DNA of 64,000 bases from AC-32 sp963736055 (GTDB lineage Bacteria; Actinomycetota; Thermoleophilia; Gaiellales; Gaiellaceae), in contig CAVTNM010000008.1 of assembly GCA_963736055.1 (NCBI GenBank), forward strand, positions 1 through 64,000, written 5' to 3'. The notes beneath the pieces were generated by a model. It made no database searches. It was not told the DNA's origin and was given only the letters and a program-made list of their open reading frames with translations. Positions 18,678 through 27,833 of this stretch are shown in pieces (positions within the stretch are counted from its first letter, which is position 1; the number at the start of each line of letters is the position of its first letter). The position numbers and the translations under genes were made by a program.

Positions 18678-18692
18678 TGCGGGAAAGCCGCA
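18678..18692. promoter_or_regulatory. 15-bp palindrome, regulon site 6 (unknown gene 17958-18620)
   Basis: TGCGGGAAAGCCGCA has perfect arms. It lies 57 bp upstream of the minus-strand unknown gene and 133 bp from the plus-strand protease gene; the spacing of the other sites favours the former. Confidence 0.72.
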
Positions 18693-18825
18693 CTCCATCG
18701 GCCCTGAGCCGGACTCTCAGCATCCATGCGCACCTTTTCTCATCCGAATGCGCGTTGACGCCTCTCGGTGCCGCACTTAGCGTACGCACTCCAAACAGGC
18801 CCAGATCGGGGGAAAGAGGGGAGAG

Positions 18826-20742
18826 ATGAGAAAGCTCGTCTTCGCGGCGCTCGTAGCCGCTTTCGCATGTGCCTTGCCGGCCACGGCGTCGGCCTACAGG
18901 CACCTCCAGCCGGGCGTGCCCGAGGCGAACCTGCGGGAGCGCATCCCGGTGAACGTCGTGTTCGTCGGGTTCAGCCCGGGCCAGGTCAGCCCGACCGCGT
19001 TCCTCGCGGGCTTGCCCGATCGGTACAAGCCGATCGTCCGCTCGAGGCTCCTGTACGGCAACACCGAGGAGCTGGGGCTCGACTACCGCTACGACTACAA
19101 CCTGACCTACACCAGCACAGCCTGGGAGAACGGGTTCTTCAAGGCCCTCGGCGGGCTCGCCAAGCCCGCCGACCGGACGCTCTTCCAGGACCTCTACAAC
19201 GATCAGGACGGGACGCGCGACGTCGGCCAGAACCACTTCATCGACGCCCCGACCGTGGAGAAGTTGCTGATCGACCACCCGCCGGCAGGCGTCAACACTC
19301 GCCGGGACACGATCTTCTTCGTCAACTGGTGGGGCCGGTCGGACTTCATCGACCACGTCTACACGAAGTTCGGCGAGCCGGATCCCGACACGGGCTACGA
19401 CTTCGGCGTCAATCGCGACAGCCGCAAGATCATCGGCTGGGGTGGGACGACCCCGGACGACGAGGAAACCGGCCTCGGCGGCAAGCGAGGCGTCAACCGC
19501 GTCTGGTTCTTCGACCTCTCCGCGGGCCCGGAGTCGTGGGGCGGGAACTACGACATCACGAACGCCGACCTCGACGGCGACGGTGAGGCCGACTACCGGA
19601 TCCCGGTCGCCTGGGAGTACGCGAGCAACGGCTACCGCTCGCCGGCGCTGATGGCGGGCGACCTGAGCAAGGTGGCGCGCTTCTCTGCGCTGAACATGCT
19701 CTTCAACTCCTCGCCGCTGTATCCGCCGTACCTGACCCCCGAGCTGCTGCCCACGGGGATCAACATGGACGTCAACACCTACGAAGGCTGGCCGGGAGTG
19801 GACGCGAGCCAGCAGTACGTGAGGCCGGACTACCTGCGCAAGGAGGAGAGCGAGCTCTTCCCGTCTCGCTGGTCGGTCGACCGGCAGGACCTGCCGTTTA
19901 CGGGCAAGGCGTTGGAGTGCTACGAACAGTGGCTCCAGGTCGTCCCCTGCTTCGCGAACCGGCCGCAGTACCCGGCTGACGCCAACCTGTTCCTCTACAC
20001 GGCGCTCAACCTCAATCTCGCGCTCGACCAGTGGCCGCCGAAGCCCGACTCCCGGACGTACGAGGCGCCTTCGTTCAACTACTCGACGACGGACGACCTC
20101 GCCCCGGGCTTCCTGGGCTTCGCGGACGACAACTGGGTGGACGGGACGCAGAGCTTCGTCTTCGGGTTCATCTCCCAGAGCGTGGTCGACCTCGGCTACG
20201 GGCTGACGACGACGCTGATCCACGAGTACGGCCACCACTTCGGCATGAGCCATCCCCATGACGGGTTCGACTGGCAGACAGGGATCGACTACGAGCCGAC
20301 GGGGCCGTTCTACTTCGCCTGGTCGGGCGACGAGAACAACACGATGATGAGCTACATCGACCTGAACTGGGACTTCAGCCAGTTCGACCGCGACAACGCC
20401 GCGCGCCACCAGGCGGCGGGCTTCATCCTGAACGCGAACCTGATCGCCGCCAGGATCCTCGCGAGCAACAACGCGGCCAGGGCGGCCGCCCTCCTGGACG
20501 ACGCCGACAAGTACGTCGGCTTCGCCCAGAACGCGCTCGCAAGGCACGACTACCCGGGGACCTGGAAGGCCGCACAGGCCGCCTACGACCTCGTCCTCCG
20601 CGGGGCCGGCCGAGCCGGCGTCGAGGTGACGACGAGCCATGACGGCTGGGCGGTCCTCCCGCCCGTGAAGGCGACGGCCGACCGCATGCCGGTCGGAGCG
20701 ATCGACCGGATCGGCCCGGGCACGAAGCGCGCAGCACCGTAG
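18826..20742 (+). CDS. secreted metzincin-like metalloprotease
   Basis: This 638-residue protein starts with a signal peptide (KLVFAALVAAFACALPATASA). Near residue 466 it has the full zinc motif HEYGHHFGMSH (HExxHxxGxxH), followed by NTMMSYIDLNWDFSQFD, whose MMSY fits the Met-turn, so a catalytic metzincin is likely. The long region before it contains no recognised domain. The helical C-terminal region (AARHQAAGFILNANLIAARI onward) is unassigned. A purine-rich GGGGAGAG precedes the ATG. A strong hairpin follows the stop. Substrate unknown. Confidence 0.8.
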   Translation: MRKLVFAALVAAFACALPATASAYRHLQPGVPEANLRERIPVNVVFVGFSPGQVSPTAFLAGLPDRYKPIVRSRLLYGNTEELGLDYRYDYNLTYTSTAWENGFFKALGGLAKPADRTLFQDLYNDQDGTRDVGQNHFIDAPTVEKLLIDHPPAGVNTRRDTIFFVNWWGRSDFIDHVYTKFGEPDPDTGYDFGVNRDSRKIIGWGGTTPDDEETGLGGKRGVNRVWFFDLSAGPESWGGNYDITNADLDGDGEADYRIPVAWEYASNGYRSPALMAGDLSKVARFSALNMLFNSSPLYPPYLTPELLPTGINMDVNTYEGWPGVDASQQYVRPDYLRKEESELFPSRWSVDRQDLPFTGKALECYEQWLQVVPCFANRPQYPADANLFLYTALNLNLALDQWPPKPDSRTYEAPSFNYSTTDDLAPGFLGFADDNWVDGTQSFVFGFISQSVVDLGYGLTTTLIHEYGHHFGMSHPHDGFDWQTGIDYEPTGPFYFAWSGDENNTMMSYIDLNWDFSQFDRDNAARHQAAGFILNANLIAARILASNNAARAAALLDDADKYVGFAQNALARHDYPGTWKAAQAAYDLVLRGAGRAGVEVTTSHDGWAVLPPVKATADRMPVGAIDRIGPGTKRAAP

Positions 20743-20751
20743 CGACATCCA

Positions 20752-20787
20752 CGTTGCGCAGGGGCCTCTCGGGGCCCCTGCGCAACG
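20752..20787 (+). terminator. hairpin terminator after the metalloprotease gene
   Basis: A 15-bp perfect stem (CGTTGCGCAGGGGCC with its complement) closes a 6-base loop, 10 bases after the stop. There is no T-run, as is common for high-GC actinobacterial terminators. Confidence 0.8.
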
Positions 20788-20850
20788 CACGACAGGAATA
20801 ACCCTGCCCCGGAAGGGGTATGCGCATGGGCGTAGAACACGTCGGATTCC

Positions 20851-21333
20851 ATGACTGAGAGAAACCTGGCCGGAGAGCTCGCGCTGCTCGCGACGGAAGT
20901 CGATTCGCTCGCGAAGGCGCTCGTGCAGGCGCAGGCCGAGCTGGCCCGCGAAGCCGACCGGCGCAACCGTGCCGACACCAAGGCCGAGCAGCTTCACAAC
21001 GAGCTCGGGCACGCGCGACGGCGAGCGCAGGCCGCCGAGCGCGAGCTGGGCACCCTGACGGCAGGAATCCAGGCCTCGACGCACACGGCGCAGAACCAAC
21101 AGCGTGAGCTGGAAACCCGGCTCCAGCAGACTCAGCAAGCGAACGAGCAGCTTCGACAGGAGGTCCAGCGAAAGGAGCGCCAGCGCCACGCGCTCGAGGT
21201 GAACCTGCGCGAGGTGATGGAGAACCTGCGGAACGCGGCCCAGGAGGCCCAGAGCTCGACGGCCGTCGCGCCGACGCCTCCGGTCGAGGAAGCGACGCTC
21301 GTCCCCTCGCGGCCGGATCAGATCGGCTGGTAG
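20851..21333 (+). CDS. coiled-coil protein, unknown
   Basis: This 160-residue protein is almost entirely a predicted coiled coil (residues about 5-135), rich in Ala, Glu, Gln and Arg, with a short disordered Pro/Ser tail. There is no signal peptide and no membrane segment. It converges on the FAD monooxygenase. I do not recognise a family; structural or scaffold roles are only guesses. Confidence 0.75.
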   Translation: MTERNLAGELALLATEVDSLAKALVQAQAELAREADRRNRADTKAEQLHNELGHARRRAQAAERELGTLTAGIQASTHTAQNQQRELETRLQQTQQANEQLRQEVQRKERQRHALEVNLREVMENLRNAAQEAQSSTAVAPTPPVEEATLVPSRPDQIGW

Positions 21334-21346
21334 AGCAGGCCCGCGC

Positions 21347-22882
21347 TCAGCGGGCAAGCAGCCGGTCGAGCACCTCCTGCAGGACGCCGTCGGACGGGCC
21401 GTCGTCGCTCCGCCACGCGACGAAGCCGTCGGGCCGGACGAGCACCGCGCCGCGCCCGTAGACCTCCGCGAAGCCGGGCGACCGGATCCGGTGGGCCTCG
21501 ACGCCGATCCCCTCCGCCGCACGCGCCCAGCCCTCGTCGGTCGTCAGCACGACGAAGGAATGGCCCAGCAGGTCCAGCGTCGAGCTGTCCTCGAGGGCGA
21601 CGTGAGGCGCCCGAACTCCGGGGACCGCGGCCGGCTCGTGGGGATCGACGAACAGGCCGTCCTGCCCGTCCTCGATGACCGCGTCTGACCGGTACCGGTA
21701 GCCGAGGTCGATCGCGGCGTCGTCTGCCATCGCGTGCAGGTTGTCCTTGCCGAGCTCCGGCGCGAGGCGAAGCACGTAGCGCGCATACGCCTGCTCGACC
21801 GTCTCCTCGGCGATCGGGCGACGTTCGGCGTCGTAGGAGGCGAGCAGCCCGGGGCCGGCGTCGCCCGTGACGACGCTCGCCAGCTTCCAGGCCAGGTTGT
21901 GCGCGTCCTGGACGCCGACGTTGCCGCCGTAGCCGCCGGTCGGCGGCATCACGTGCGCCGAGTCCCCGGCCAGGAAGATCCGCCCCTCCTGCCAGCGCTC
22001 GGCCCACTCGGCGGAGGCGTTCCAGCGCTGGACGTTCTCGACCTCGACCTCGATCGCGGGATCGCCGAGGGCCTCGCGCGCGTACTCGATGCACTTCGCC
22101 TCGCCCGTGTCTTCCCAGAGGTCGGCCGAGAGCTCGCCGCGCTCGTCGATCGCCTTGTTCACGACGAGGAAGCCTGCGTCTCCTGCCTTGGAGAAGCGGA
22201 AGAAGCCCTGGAGCCGCGGGTTGAAGACGTAGATGACGCTCAGGTTCCGGTCGCCGATCAGCGGCTTGACGTTCGCGCGGAAGTAGATCGTGATGCTGTT
22301 CGAGAAGCTCCCATGGCCGCGCATCGGGATGCCCAGGCGGCGGCGGATCGGGCTGTGGGCGCCGTCGGCGGCGACGAGGTACTGCGCGCGGATCGTCTCC
22401 TCGTCACCGCTCTCGCGGTGCAGAATGGTCGCCGTCACGCCGTCGCCGGACTCCTCGACGGAGATGGCCTCCGAGGAGTAGCGGATCTCGGCACCGAGCT
22501 CCTCGGCCTTCCGGCGCAGGATCGGCTCGAGGCCGATCTGCGTCACGAACAGCCGCGGCGACGGGCTCAGGTCCTCGACGCCCTCGTTGACGTGGCGGAA
22601 GAACCACTCGACCTCTTTTCCGCCGAGGCTCTCGACGGACATGACCGCGCCGTTCTGTTCGAACTCGAGCCCGGAAGCCGTGACGATCTCGTCCTCGAGC
22701 CCGACGCTTCGCCACAGCTCGACCGTGCGCTGGAAGAACAGCGCGGCGCGCGGATGGATGGCCGGCCCGGGATGCCGCTCCACGACGACCGGCGAGATGC
22801 CGTTGTCGGCGAGGAAGAGGGCAGTCGACAGCCCGACGAGGCTGCCGCCGACCACGAGAACGCTCGCCTCCGTGTCTGGCAC
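21347..22882 (-). CDS. FAD-dependent aromatic monooxygenase (PheA/TfdB type)
   Basis: This 511-residue flavoprotein hydroxylase has the N-terminal dinucleotide motif VLVVGGSLVGLSTALFLA, the DG motif YLVAADGAHSPIRRRLG and the GD motif IFLAGDSAHVMPPTGGYGGNVG, then a C-terminal thioredoxin-like domain. Members hydroxylate phenolic or polyketide rings with NAD(P)H and O2. Substrate cannot be read. It is followed upstream (46 bases) by an MFS exporter gene on the same strand, so drug or aromatic detoxification under the MarR regulator is plausible. Confidence 0.92.
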   Translation of the reverse strand: MPDTEASVLVVGGSLVGLSTALFLADNGISPVVVERHPGPAIHPRAALFFQRTVELWRSVGLEDEIVTASGLEFEQNGAVMSVESLGGKEVEWFFRHVNEGVEDLSPSPRLFVTQIGLEPILRRKAEELGAEIRYSSEAISVEESGDGVTATILHRESGDEETIRAQYLVAADGAHSPIRRRLGIPMRGHGSFSNSITIYFRANVKPLIGDRNLSVIYVFNPRLQGFFRFSKAGDAGFLVVNKAIDERGELSADLWEDTGEAKCIEYAREALGDPAIEVEVENVQRWNASAEWAERWQEGRIFLAGDSAHVMPPTGGYGGNVGVQDAHNLAWKLASVVTGDAGPGLLASYDAERRPIAEETVEQAYARYVLRLAPELGKDNLHAMADDAAIDLGYRYRSDAVIEDGQDGLFVDPHEPAAVPGVRAPHVALEDSSTLDLLGHSFVVLTTDEGWARAAEGIGVEAHRIRSPGFAEVYGRGAVLVRPDGFVAWRSDDGPSDGVLQEVLDRLLAR

Positions 22883-22927
22883 GGAGGGAATCTTCGTCGA
22901 TCGCGGCGTCCGCCGGATTCGGGTCGG

Positions 22928-24433
22928 TCAGGCGGCCTCTTCGAGTGCGAGCGTCTCGCCTTCGGCGCGCTCGGCCCTGGCGCTCGGGCCGTCCGTCGGC
23001 CTGATCAGAGCCACGACGACGAGCGCCCCGAAGAGCAGCAGCCCGGTCAGCGTGTAAAGGGCGGTCTGGAGGCCGTGGTCGAGGGCCGCTCCGCTCGCCG
23101 TGGAGACCGCGGGATGCGCATCAACGTAGCGCGATGCCGACGACGCGGCGATCGCACTCACCGCGGCGAGCCCGATCGCTCCGCCGATCTGCCGGCTCGT
23201 GTTGATCAGGCCCGACGCAACGCCGGCATCGGCGCGCTCGACTCCCGCGAGTCCCGCGATCGTCACGGGGACGAAGGCAAACCCCATGCCGGCCCCACCC
23301 AGCACGAACGCCGGGAACAGATCCCAGAAGTAGTGCCCCTCCACAGGCAGGCGCGTGAGCCACGCAACCGACGCCGCAGAGACGAGCAGCCCGGCCGTGA
23401 GCGTCGGCCGCACGCCGACACGTCCCACGATCACCTGAGCGAAGTTGGAGGCCACGACGACGGTCAGCGCGAACGCGACGAACGCGGTGCCGCTCTGGAC
23501 GGCCGAGTAGCCGAGGACGTCCTGGAGGTACAGCGTCAGCAGGAAGAACTCGGAGAAGGCGACCCCGCCGACGATGGCCATTGCGATGTTCGCGCCGGTC
23601 AGCGTCCTCAGCCGGAACATCCGCAGCGGCAGGAGCGGAGACGGCGAGCGCAGCTCGATCACGACGAACGCGAGCACGAGAGCCGCCGACAACGCGAGCA
23701 GCATGAGCGTCGATGCGGAGCCCCAGCCGTCGGTCGTCGCCCGCGTCATCGCGTAGACGAGGAGCATGAGGCCCGAGGTGACGGACGCAGCGCCGGCGAA
23801 GTCGAAGTGCCGATGCGGGAGGTTCGCGCGGCTCTCGCGCAGGAGCACCGGCGTGAGCGCGATCGCGGCCAGCCCCACCGGGACGTTGATGAAGAAGATC
23901 CACGACCATCCGAGGTACGAGGTGAGCAGCCCGCCGAGGAGAACGCCCGCAGCCGCCCCGCTACCGGAAGCGGCGCCGTAGATCCCGAGGGCGCGATTGC
24001 GCTCGCGGCCCTCTGCGAAGGTCGTCATGAGGAGCGAGAGTGCGGCCGGTGCGAGCAACGCGCCGCCGAGGCCCTGAAGCGCGCGGAAGCCGATGAGCGA
24101 GCCCTCCGACCATGCGAGACCGCACAGAAGCGAGCTCGCGGCGAACACCGCCAGGCCGGTGACGAACAGCCGGCGGCGCCCGAGCAGGTCGGCGATCCGA
24201 CCGCCGAGCAGCAGGGTCCCGCCGAACAGAATCGCGTAGGCGGAGATCACCCATTGCAGGCTCGTCTGCGAGAAGCCGAGGTCCGACTTGATCGAAGGAA
24301 GCGCGACGTTCACGATCGCCACGTCGAGAATGACCATGAACTGTGCGGTGACGATGAGCGCCAATGCACTCCAACGCCGTTCGTGCTTCAAGGCCTCAGT
24401 CACGTACTTGTCCTCCCCTATCGTTGACTTCAT
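22928..24433 (-). CDS. MFS drug exporter, DHA2 (14-TM) family
   Basis: This protein of about 501 residues has the EmrB/QacA pattern: LDVAIVNVALPSIKSDLGF in TM1, GGRIADLLGRRRLF in loop 2-3, and the motif-C-like GAASGSGAAAGVLLGGLL. It exports hydrophobic drugs using the proton gradient. ATG 24433 is chosen; a palindrome overlaps this start codon, which suggests repression at the start site. Divergent from a MarR gene. Confidence 0.92.
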   Translation of the reverse strand: MKSTIGEDKYVTEALKHERRWSALALIVTAQFMVILDVAIVNVALPSIKSDLGFSQTSLQWVISAYAILFGGTLLLGGRIADLLGRRRLFVTGLAVFAASSLLCGLAWSEGSLIGFRALQGLGGALLAPAALSLLMTTFAEGRERNRALGIYGAASGSGAAAGVLLGGLLTSYLGWSWIFFINVPVGLAAIALTPVLLRESRANLPHRHFDFAGAASVTSGLMLLVYAMTRATTDGWGSASTLMLLALSAALVLAFVVIELRSPSPLLPLRMFRLRTLTGANIAMAIVGGVAFSEFFLLTLYLQDVLGYSAVQSGTAFVAFALTVVVASNFAQVIVGRVGVRPTLTAGLLVSAASVAWLTRLPVEGHYFWDLFPAFVLGGAGMGFAFVPVTIAGLAGVERADAGVASGLINTSRQIGGAIGLAAVSAIAASSASRYVDAHPAVSTASGAALDHGLQTALYTLTGLLLFGALVVVALIRPTDGPSARAERAEGETLALEEAA

Positions 24434-24459
24434 CAACGTTATACCACAACAACGGTTGT
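24422..24459. promoter_or_regulatory. MarR-type operator palindromes
   Basis: Two inverted repeats lie between the divergent MFS and MarR genes: CGTTGA-N5-TCAACG (24422-24438) and ACAAC-N4-GTTGT (24446-24459). Both contain the CAAC/GTTG element common in MarR operators. One overlaps the MFS start codon, the other lies just upstream of the MarR -10 element. Confidence 0.65.
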
Positions 24460-24465
24460 GCGCGC

Positions 24466-24471
24466 TACACT
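24466..24471 (+). promoter_or_regulatory. -10 element of a likely leaderless marR transcript
   Basis: TACACT ends 7 bases before the GTG at 24479, so transcription would begin at or next to the start codon. No ribosome site precedes this GTG. Confidence 0.45.
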
Positions 24472-24478
24472 ATTTGCC

Positions 24479-24991
24479 GTGACCGTCACGAATCCGGAAA
24501 CGACCACTGAGCCCCGCGCACTCCCCCGGCTGCCCGAGGAGCTGGTCTCCTCGACCTCGTTCCTGCTCAAGCGGCTCGGCTTCGCCGTCAAGGACAAGGC
24601 GATGGCGGCCTACGAGCACAGCGGCCTCCATCCCTACCACCACGCGGTGCTGGCCGTCCTGGACGAGGGATCGCGGGAGACGCAGGGAGCGATCGCCGAT
24701 GCTCTCGGCTACGACCGCGGCCAGCTCGTCGGCCTGCTCGACGAGCTCGAGGATCGCGGCCTGGTCGAGCGGCGGCGCGACCCCGCCGACCGCCGACGGC
24801 ACATCGTCCGCATGACGCCCGAGGGCAAGCGGTCGCTCGCGAAGCTGCGAGCGTTGTCCCGCCGGCTCGACGACGACTTCCTCGCCTCGCTCGACGAGAA
24901 CGAACGAGCCCAGCTCCATTCGCTCGTCCTTCGGCTCGCGCAGGAGCACTTGCCCCACTGCGCCCCGACGAAGCCGGTCGTCTCGTCCTAG
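24479..24991 (+). CDS. MarR-family transcriptional regulator
   Basis: This 170-residue winged-helix protein has HHAVLAVLDEG, the recognition helix region TQGAIADALGYDRGQLVGLLDELE, and the wing GLVERRRDPADRRRHIVRMT with the typical DxRxR. GTG 24479 is preferred as a leaderless start; GTG 24458 is also in frame but lies inside the operator. It probably represses the divergent exporter and itself, released by an aromatic ligand. Confidence 0.92.
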   Translation: MTVTNPETTTEPRALPRLPEELVSSTSFLLKRLGFAVKDKAMAAYEHSGLHPYHHAVLAVLDEGSRETQGAIADALGYDRGQLVGLLDELEDRGLVERRRDPADRRRHIVRMTPEGKRSLAKLRALSRRLDDDFLASLDENERAQLHSLVLRLAQEHLPHCAPTKPVVSS

Positions 24992-26590
24992 TCGGACAGG
25001 CGCGAGACCTCGAGATCGAGGTCCCGCTCGACGCGCCGCATCACCTCGTCGCTGATCTCGCCCGTGTTGCGCAGCTCGACGACCGTGCGCCGCTCCACCT
25101 CCAGCAGGTCGCGCCGTAGCCGCTGATACTTGAGCGACCGCTTCTCGATCTTGCCGTCGCCGTCGGGATCGACGCGTGCCGAGAAGCGGTCGATCCGGAA
25201 CCGGTACTGACCGCGGATCCGCTCGGCGGTGTCGTCGAGCACCCAGGCCTCTTCGACGAGCTCGTCGAGCCGCTCGAGTGCCGCCTCCGCCGCACGAACT
25301 CGGGCGAGCGCCTCCTCGGCGTCGTCACCTCCGTCGTCCTCCTCCAGCCCGAGCGCGCGGATCACGGCCGGCAACGACAGGCCCTGGACGACCAGCGTCC
25401 CGAGCACGACTGCGAACGCGAAGAAGATGATCAGGTCGCGACCGGGGAACGGGATGCCCGCGTCGGTGTGCAGCGGGATCAGCAGCGCCGCCGCGATCGT
25501 GACCGCTCCGCGCATTCCGTTCCACGCGACGAAGGCCGGATACCTCAGCGGTGGATACGGATCGTGCTCGCGGACGCGCGGAAACGCCCACCGCGGGAAG
25601 GTAGGTCGCCGGGAAGACCCAGATGATCCGGATGACGATCACTGCGAGCACGATCACGACGGCCTCGCCGACGAGCGACCAGCCGCCTCGTCCCGAAAGC
25701 GAGTCGAGAATCGGGCGCAGCTGCAGGCCGACCAACCCGAACAGCAGGACGTTGAGGAGAAACGTCAGGATCTCCCAGAAGCCGTTCCCCTGCATCCGCG
25801 TCTGCGTCGTCGTCAGCTCGGGCGTGTACCAGCCCAGGTAGATCCCGGCCGTGACCACCGCGAGCACGCCCGAGACGCCGAGCGCCGATGCGGGCAGGAA
25901 GGCGAAGTACCCGGTCAGAAATGCGAGCGTCACCTCGAGCGGCGGGTTGTCGAGCGCCCGCCGCACGCGCCGGATCACGTAGCCGACGGCGAGGCCGATC
26001 GCGATCCCGCCGACGATGTTGAGCACGAGACGGCCGCCGGCGGCCCACGGCGAGAACGTGCCGGAGACTGCAGCGACGATCGCGGTGCGCAGGAGGACGA
26101 GCGCCATCCCGTCGTTGACGAGGCTCTCGCCCTCGATGATGTCGGTCAGCCGCCTCGGCACGCCGAGCCGCCTCCCGATCGCCGTGGCCGCGATCGGGTC
26201 GGTCGGCGACACGACCGCGCCGAGGACGAACGCCTCGGCCCAGGGGAGGTCGGCGACCATGTGCGCGACCGCGGCAACGCCCACCGTCGTCATCGCGACG
26301 AGGCCAATGGCGAGCAACGAGATCGGCCGCAGGTTCTGCCGAAGCTCGCGCAGCCCGGTGAAGAACGCCGACACGTAGAGCAGCGGCGGCAGGATCCCGA
26401 TGAGGACGACCTCCGGCGGCATCGTCACCTTCGGCACGCCGGGAGCGAAGCCGAGCATCAGGCCGCCCAGAACCAGCAGGATCGGATACGGGATCCGGAG
26501 TGGGCCTGCCAGGATCAGCAGGACCGCTGCCGAGACCAGCAGCGCCAGCAGCTGCAGCTCCTGCTGCGTGCCGAACTCGGCGAGCCCCAT
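24988..26590 (-). CDS. Na+/H+ antiporter, CPA1/NhaP family, frameshifted
   Basis: The gene encodes about 530 residues with 12 or so membrane segments and the CPA1 core motifs SPTDPIAATAI and EGESLVNDGMALVLL. A cytosolic tail rich in Glu/Arg follows (ALARVRAAEAALERLDELVEEA, in part). The frame breaks near 25595: the product reads FPATYLP in one frame and continues WAFPRVREHDP in another, a net one-base insertion or two-base loss. Codon sense is intact on both sides, so this may be a sequence error. It converges on marR with a four-base overlap. Confidence 0.88.
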
Positions 26591-26599
26591 GTGCGAAAG

Positions 26600-26935
26600 C
26601 TAGGTCTGCGGCATCGGGTTGGGCGGCGAATCGACGCACACGACGCGGGCCGGCTCGTCGCCGAGCACCTCGTAGCTGTGCGCGGTTCCGGCGGGAGTCA
26701 CGATCACGTCCCCCGGGCCCGCATCGAGGCTCTGATCCTCGACCGTCCAGCGCATCCGGCCCGACCGGATGACGATGACGTGGTCCTGAGGCGGGTCGTG
26801 GACGTGCCTCTCCTTCACCTGCCCGACCGGATGGGTGACGAAGTGCACCTCGACGTGGTCGAGCCAGATGCCTTCGTCGTCGTCGGCGGGCCGGACGAAG
26901 CGGCTGTAGCTGGTCTTGTCGGTGATCTTGACCAT
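26600..26935 (-). CDS. cupin-domain protein
   Basis: This 111-residue single cupin has metal ligands in HVHDPPQDHVIVIRSGRMRW and the second motif PGDVIVTPAGTAHSYEVLG. The start is ATG 26935, preceded by GGAGG at 5 bases. Enzymatic role unknown. It lies 9 bases upstream of the antiporter gene on the same strand and could be cotranscribed with it. Confidence 0.85.
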   Translation of the reverse strand: MVKITDKTSYSRFVRPADDDEGIWLDHVEVHFVTHPVGQVKERHVHDPPQDHVIVIRSGRMRWTVEDQSLDAGPGDVIVTPAGTAHSYEVLGDEPARVVCVDSPPNPMPQT

Positions 26936-27064
26936 CGAGCCTCCCGGGATGGATGACCGAGGCTCGCGAGGATAGCGGCGCTGTCGAGCGGTCACCGGAT
27001 CGTTTCCAGCTCGGTTCCAGCTTGGGCCACGGAGTGCGTCGCCTGGTGCCGAAATGAGCAGCGG

Positions 27065-27827
27065 ATGCCCGGTCGGCCCGAACCGCTCCTGTGCGAGCTC
27101 CACGCGCACTCGACCTGGACCGACGGCTCGCTCTCGGTTCCACAGCTGGTCGACCTCTATGGAGGCGCCGGCTTCGACATGCTCGCCGTCACTGACCACG
27201 TGACCCGCGATGAGAATGCCTGGCACCCGAGCGGGACTCACCTCTCGTTCGTACGAGAGCTACCTGGAGCAGGTGCTCCAGGAGGCCGAGCGCGCACGCT
27301 CGTCCTACGGGCTGCTGGTCGTTCCGGGGCTCGAGCTGACCTTCGACGACCCCGATCCGCGGCGATCCGCCCACGCCCTCGCGATCGGGTTGCACGAGTT
27401 CGTCGGCCTCGAGGACGGGTTGGATCTCGCGCTCCTGCGAGCACGCGCTCACGGCGCAGCGCTGATCGGGGCGCATCCGTACACCGTCGAGGCGGCCCGC
27501 ATCGCGTCGAGAACGACGGCGCGCTTCGCCGAGGAGCCCGACTGGGCCGCCTCTGCGCTCGACCGCTTCGAGCTCTGCAACCGACACGACTTCTTCGGGT
27601 GGGTCGCGAGCGCACTCCTTCCGGTCGTCGCGACCGGCGACTTCCACCGGCTCGAGCACCTGGCCACGTGGAAGACCCTCCTCCCCGCCGGCAAGTCCGA
27701 GGCGGCGGTCGTCGACTACCTGCGCTCCAGCCGCCCGGTCTCGTTGACTCAGGATCGAGCCGTCCGCCGCCCGGAGCACTCGAGCGGCGTGACGCGGCGG
27801 CCACCCGGCCTCCGCGGCGTAACCTGA
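27065..27827 (+). CDS. PHP-domain phosphoesterase, frameshifted
   Basis: The N-terminal metal motif ELHAHSTWTDGSLS and MLAVTDHVT open a PHP domain. Later motifs include LELTFDD, GAHPYTVEAARI, and a terminal HxxDFH-like VVATGDFHRLEH. Such proteins hydrolyse nucleotide or nucleic-acid phosphates with a metal cluster. The frame breaks near 27240 (SGTHLS, then SRSYESYLEQV in the +1 frame); sense continues after it, so it is either an indel error or a recent mutation. The ABC exporter starts 7 bases after the stop. Confidence 0.85.
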
Positions 27828-27833
27828 TTCGCC

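Noticed and set aside
18631..21522. 963-codon open frame on the minus strand
   Set aside because: Antisense shadow of the metalloprotease and coiled-coil genes.
21734..24427. 897-codon open frame on the plus strand
   Set aside because: Antisense to the monooxygenase and MFS genes, which have clear motifs.
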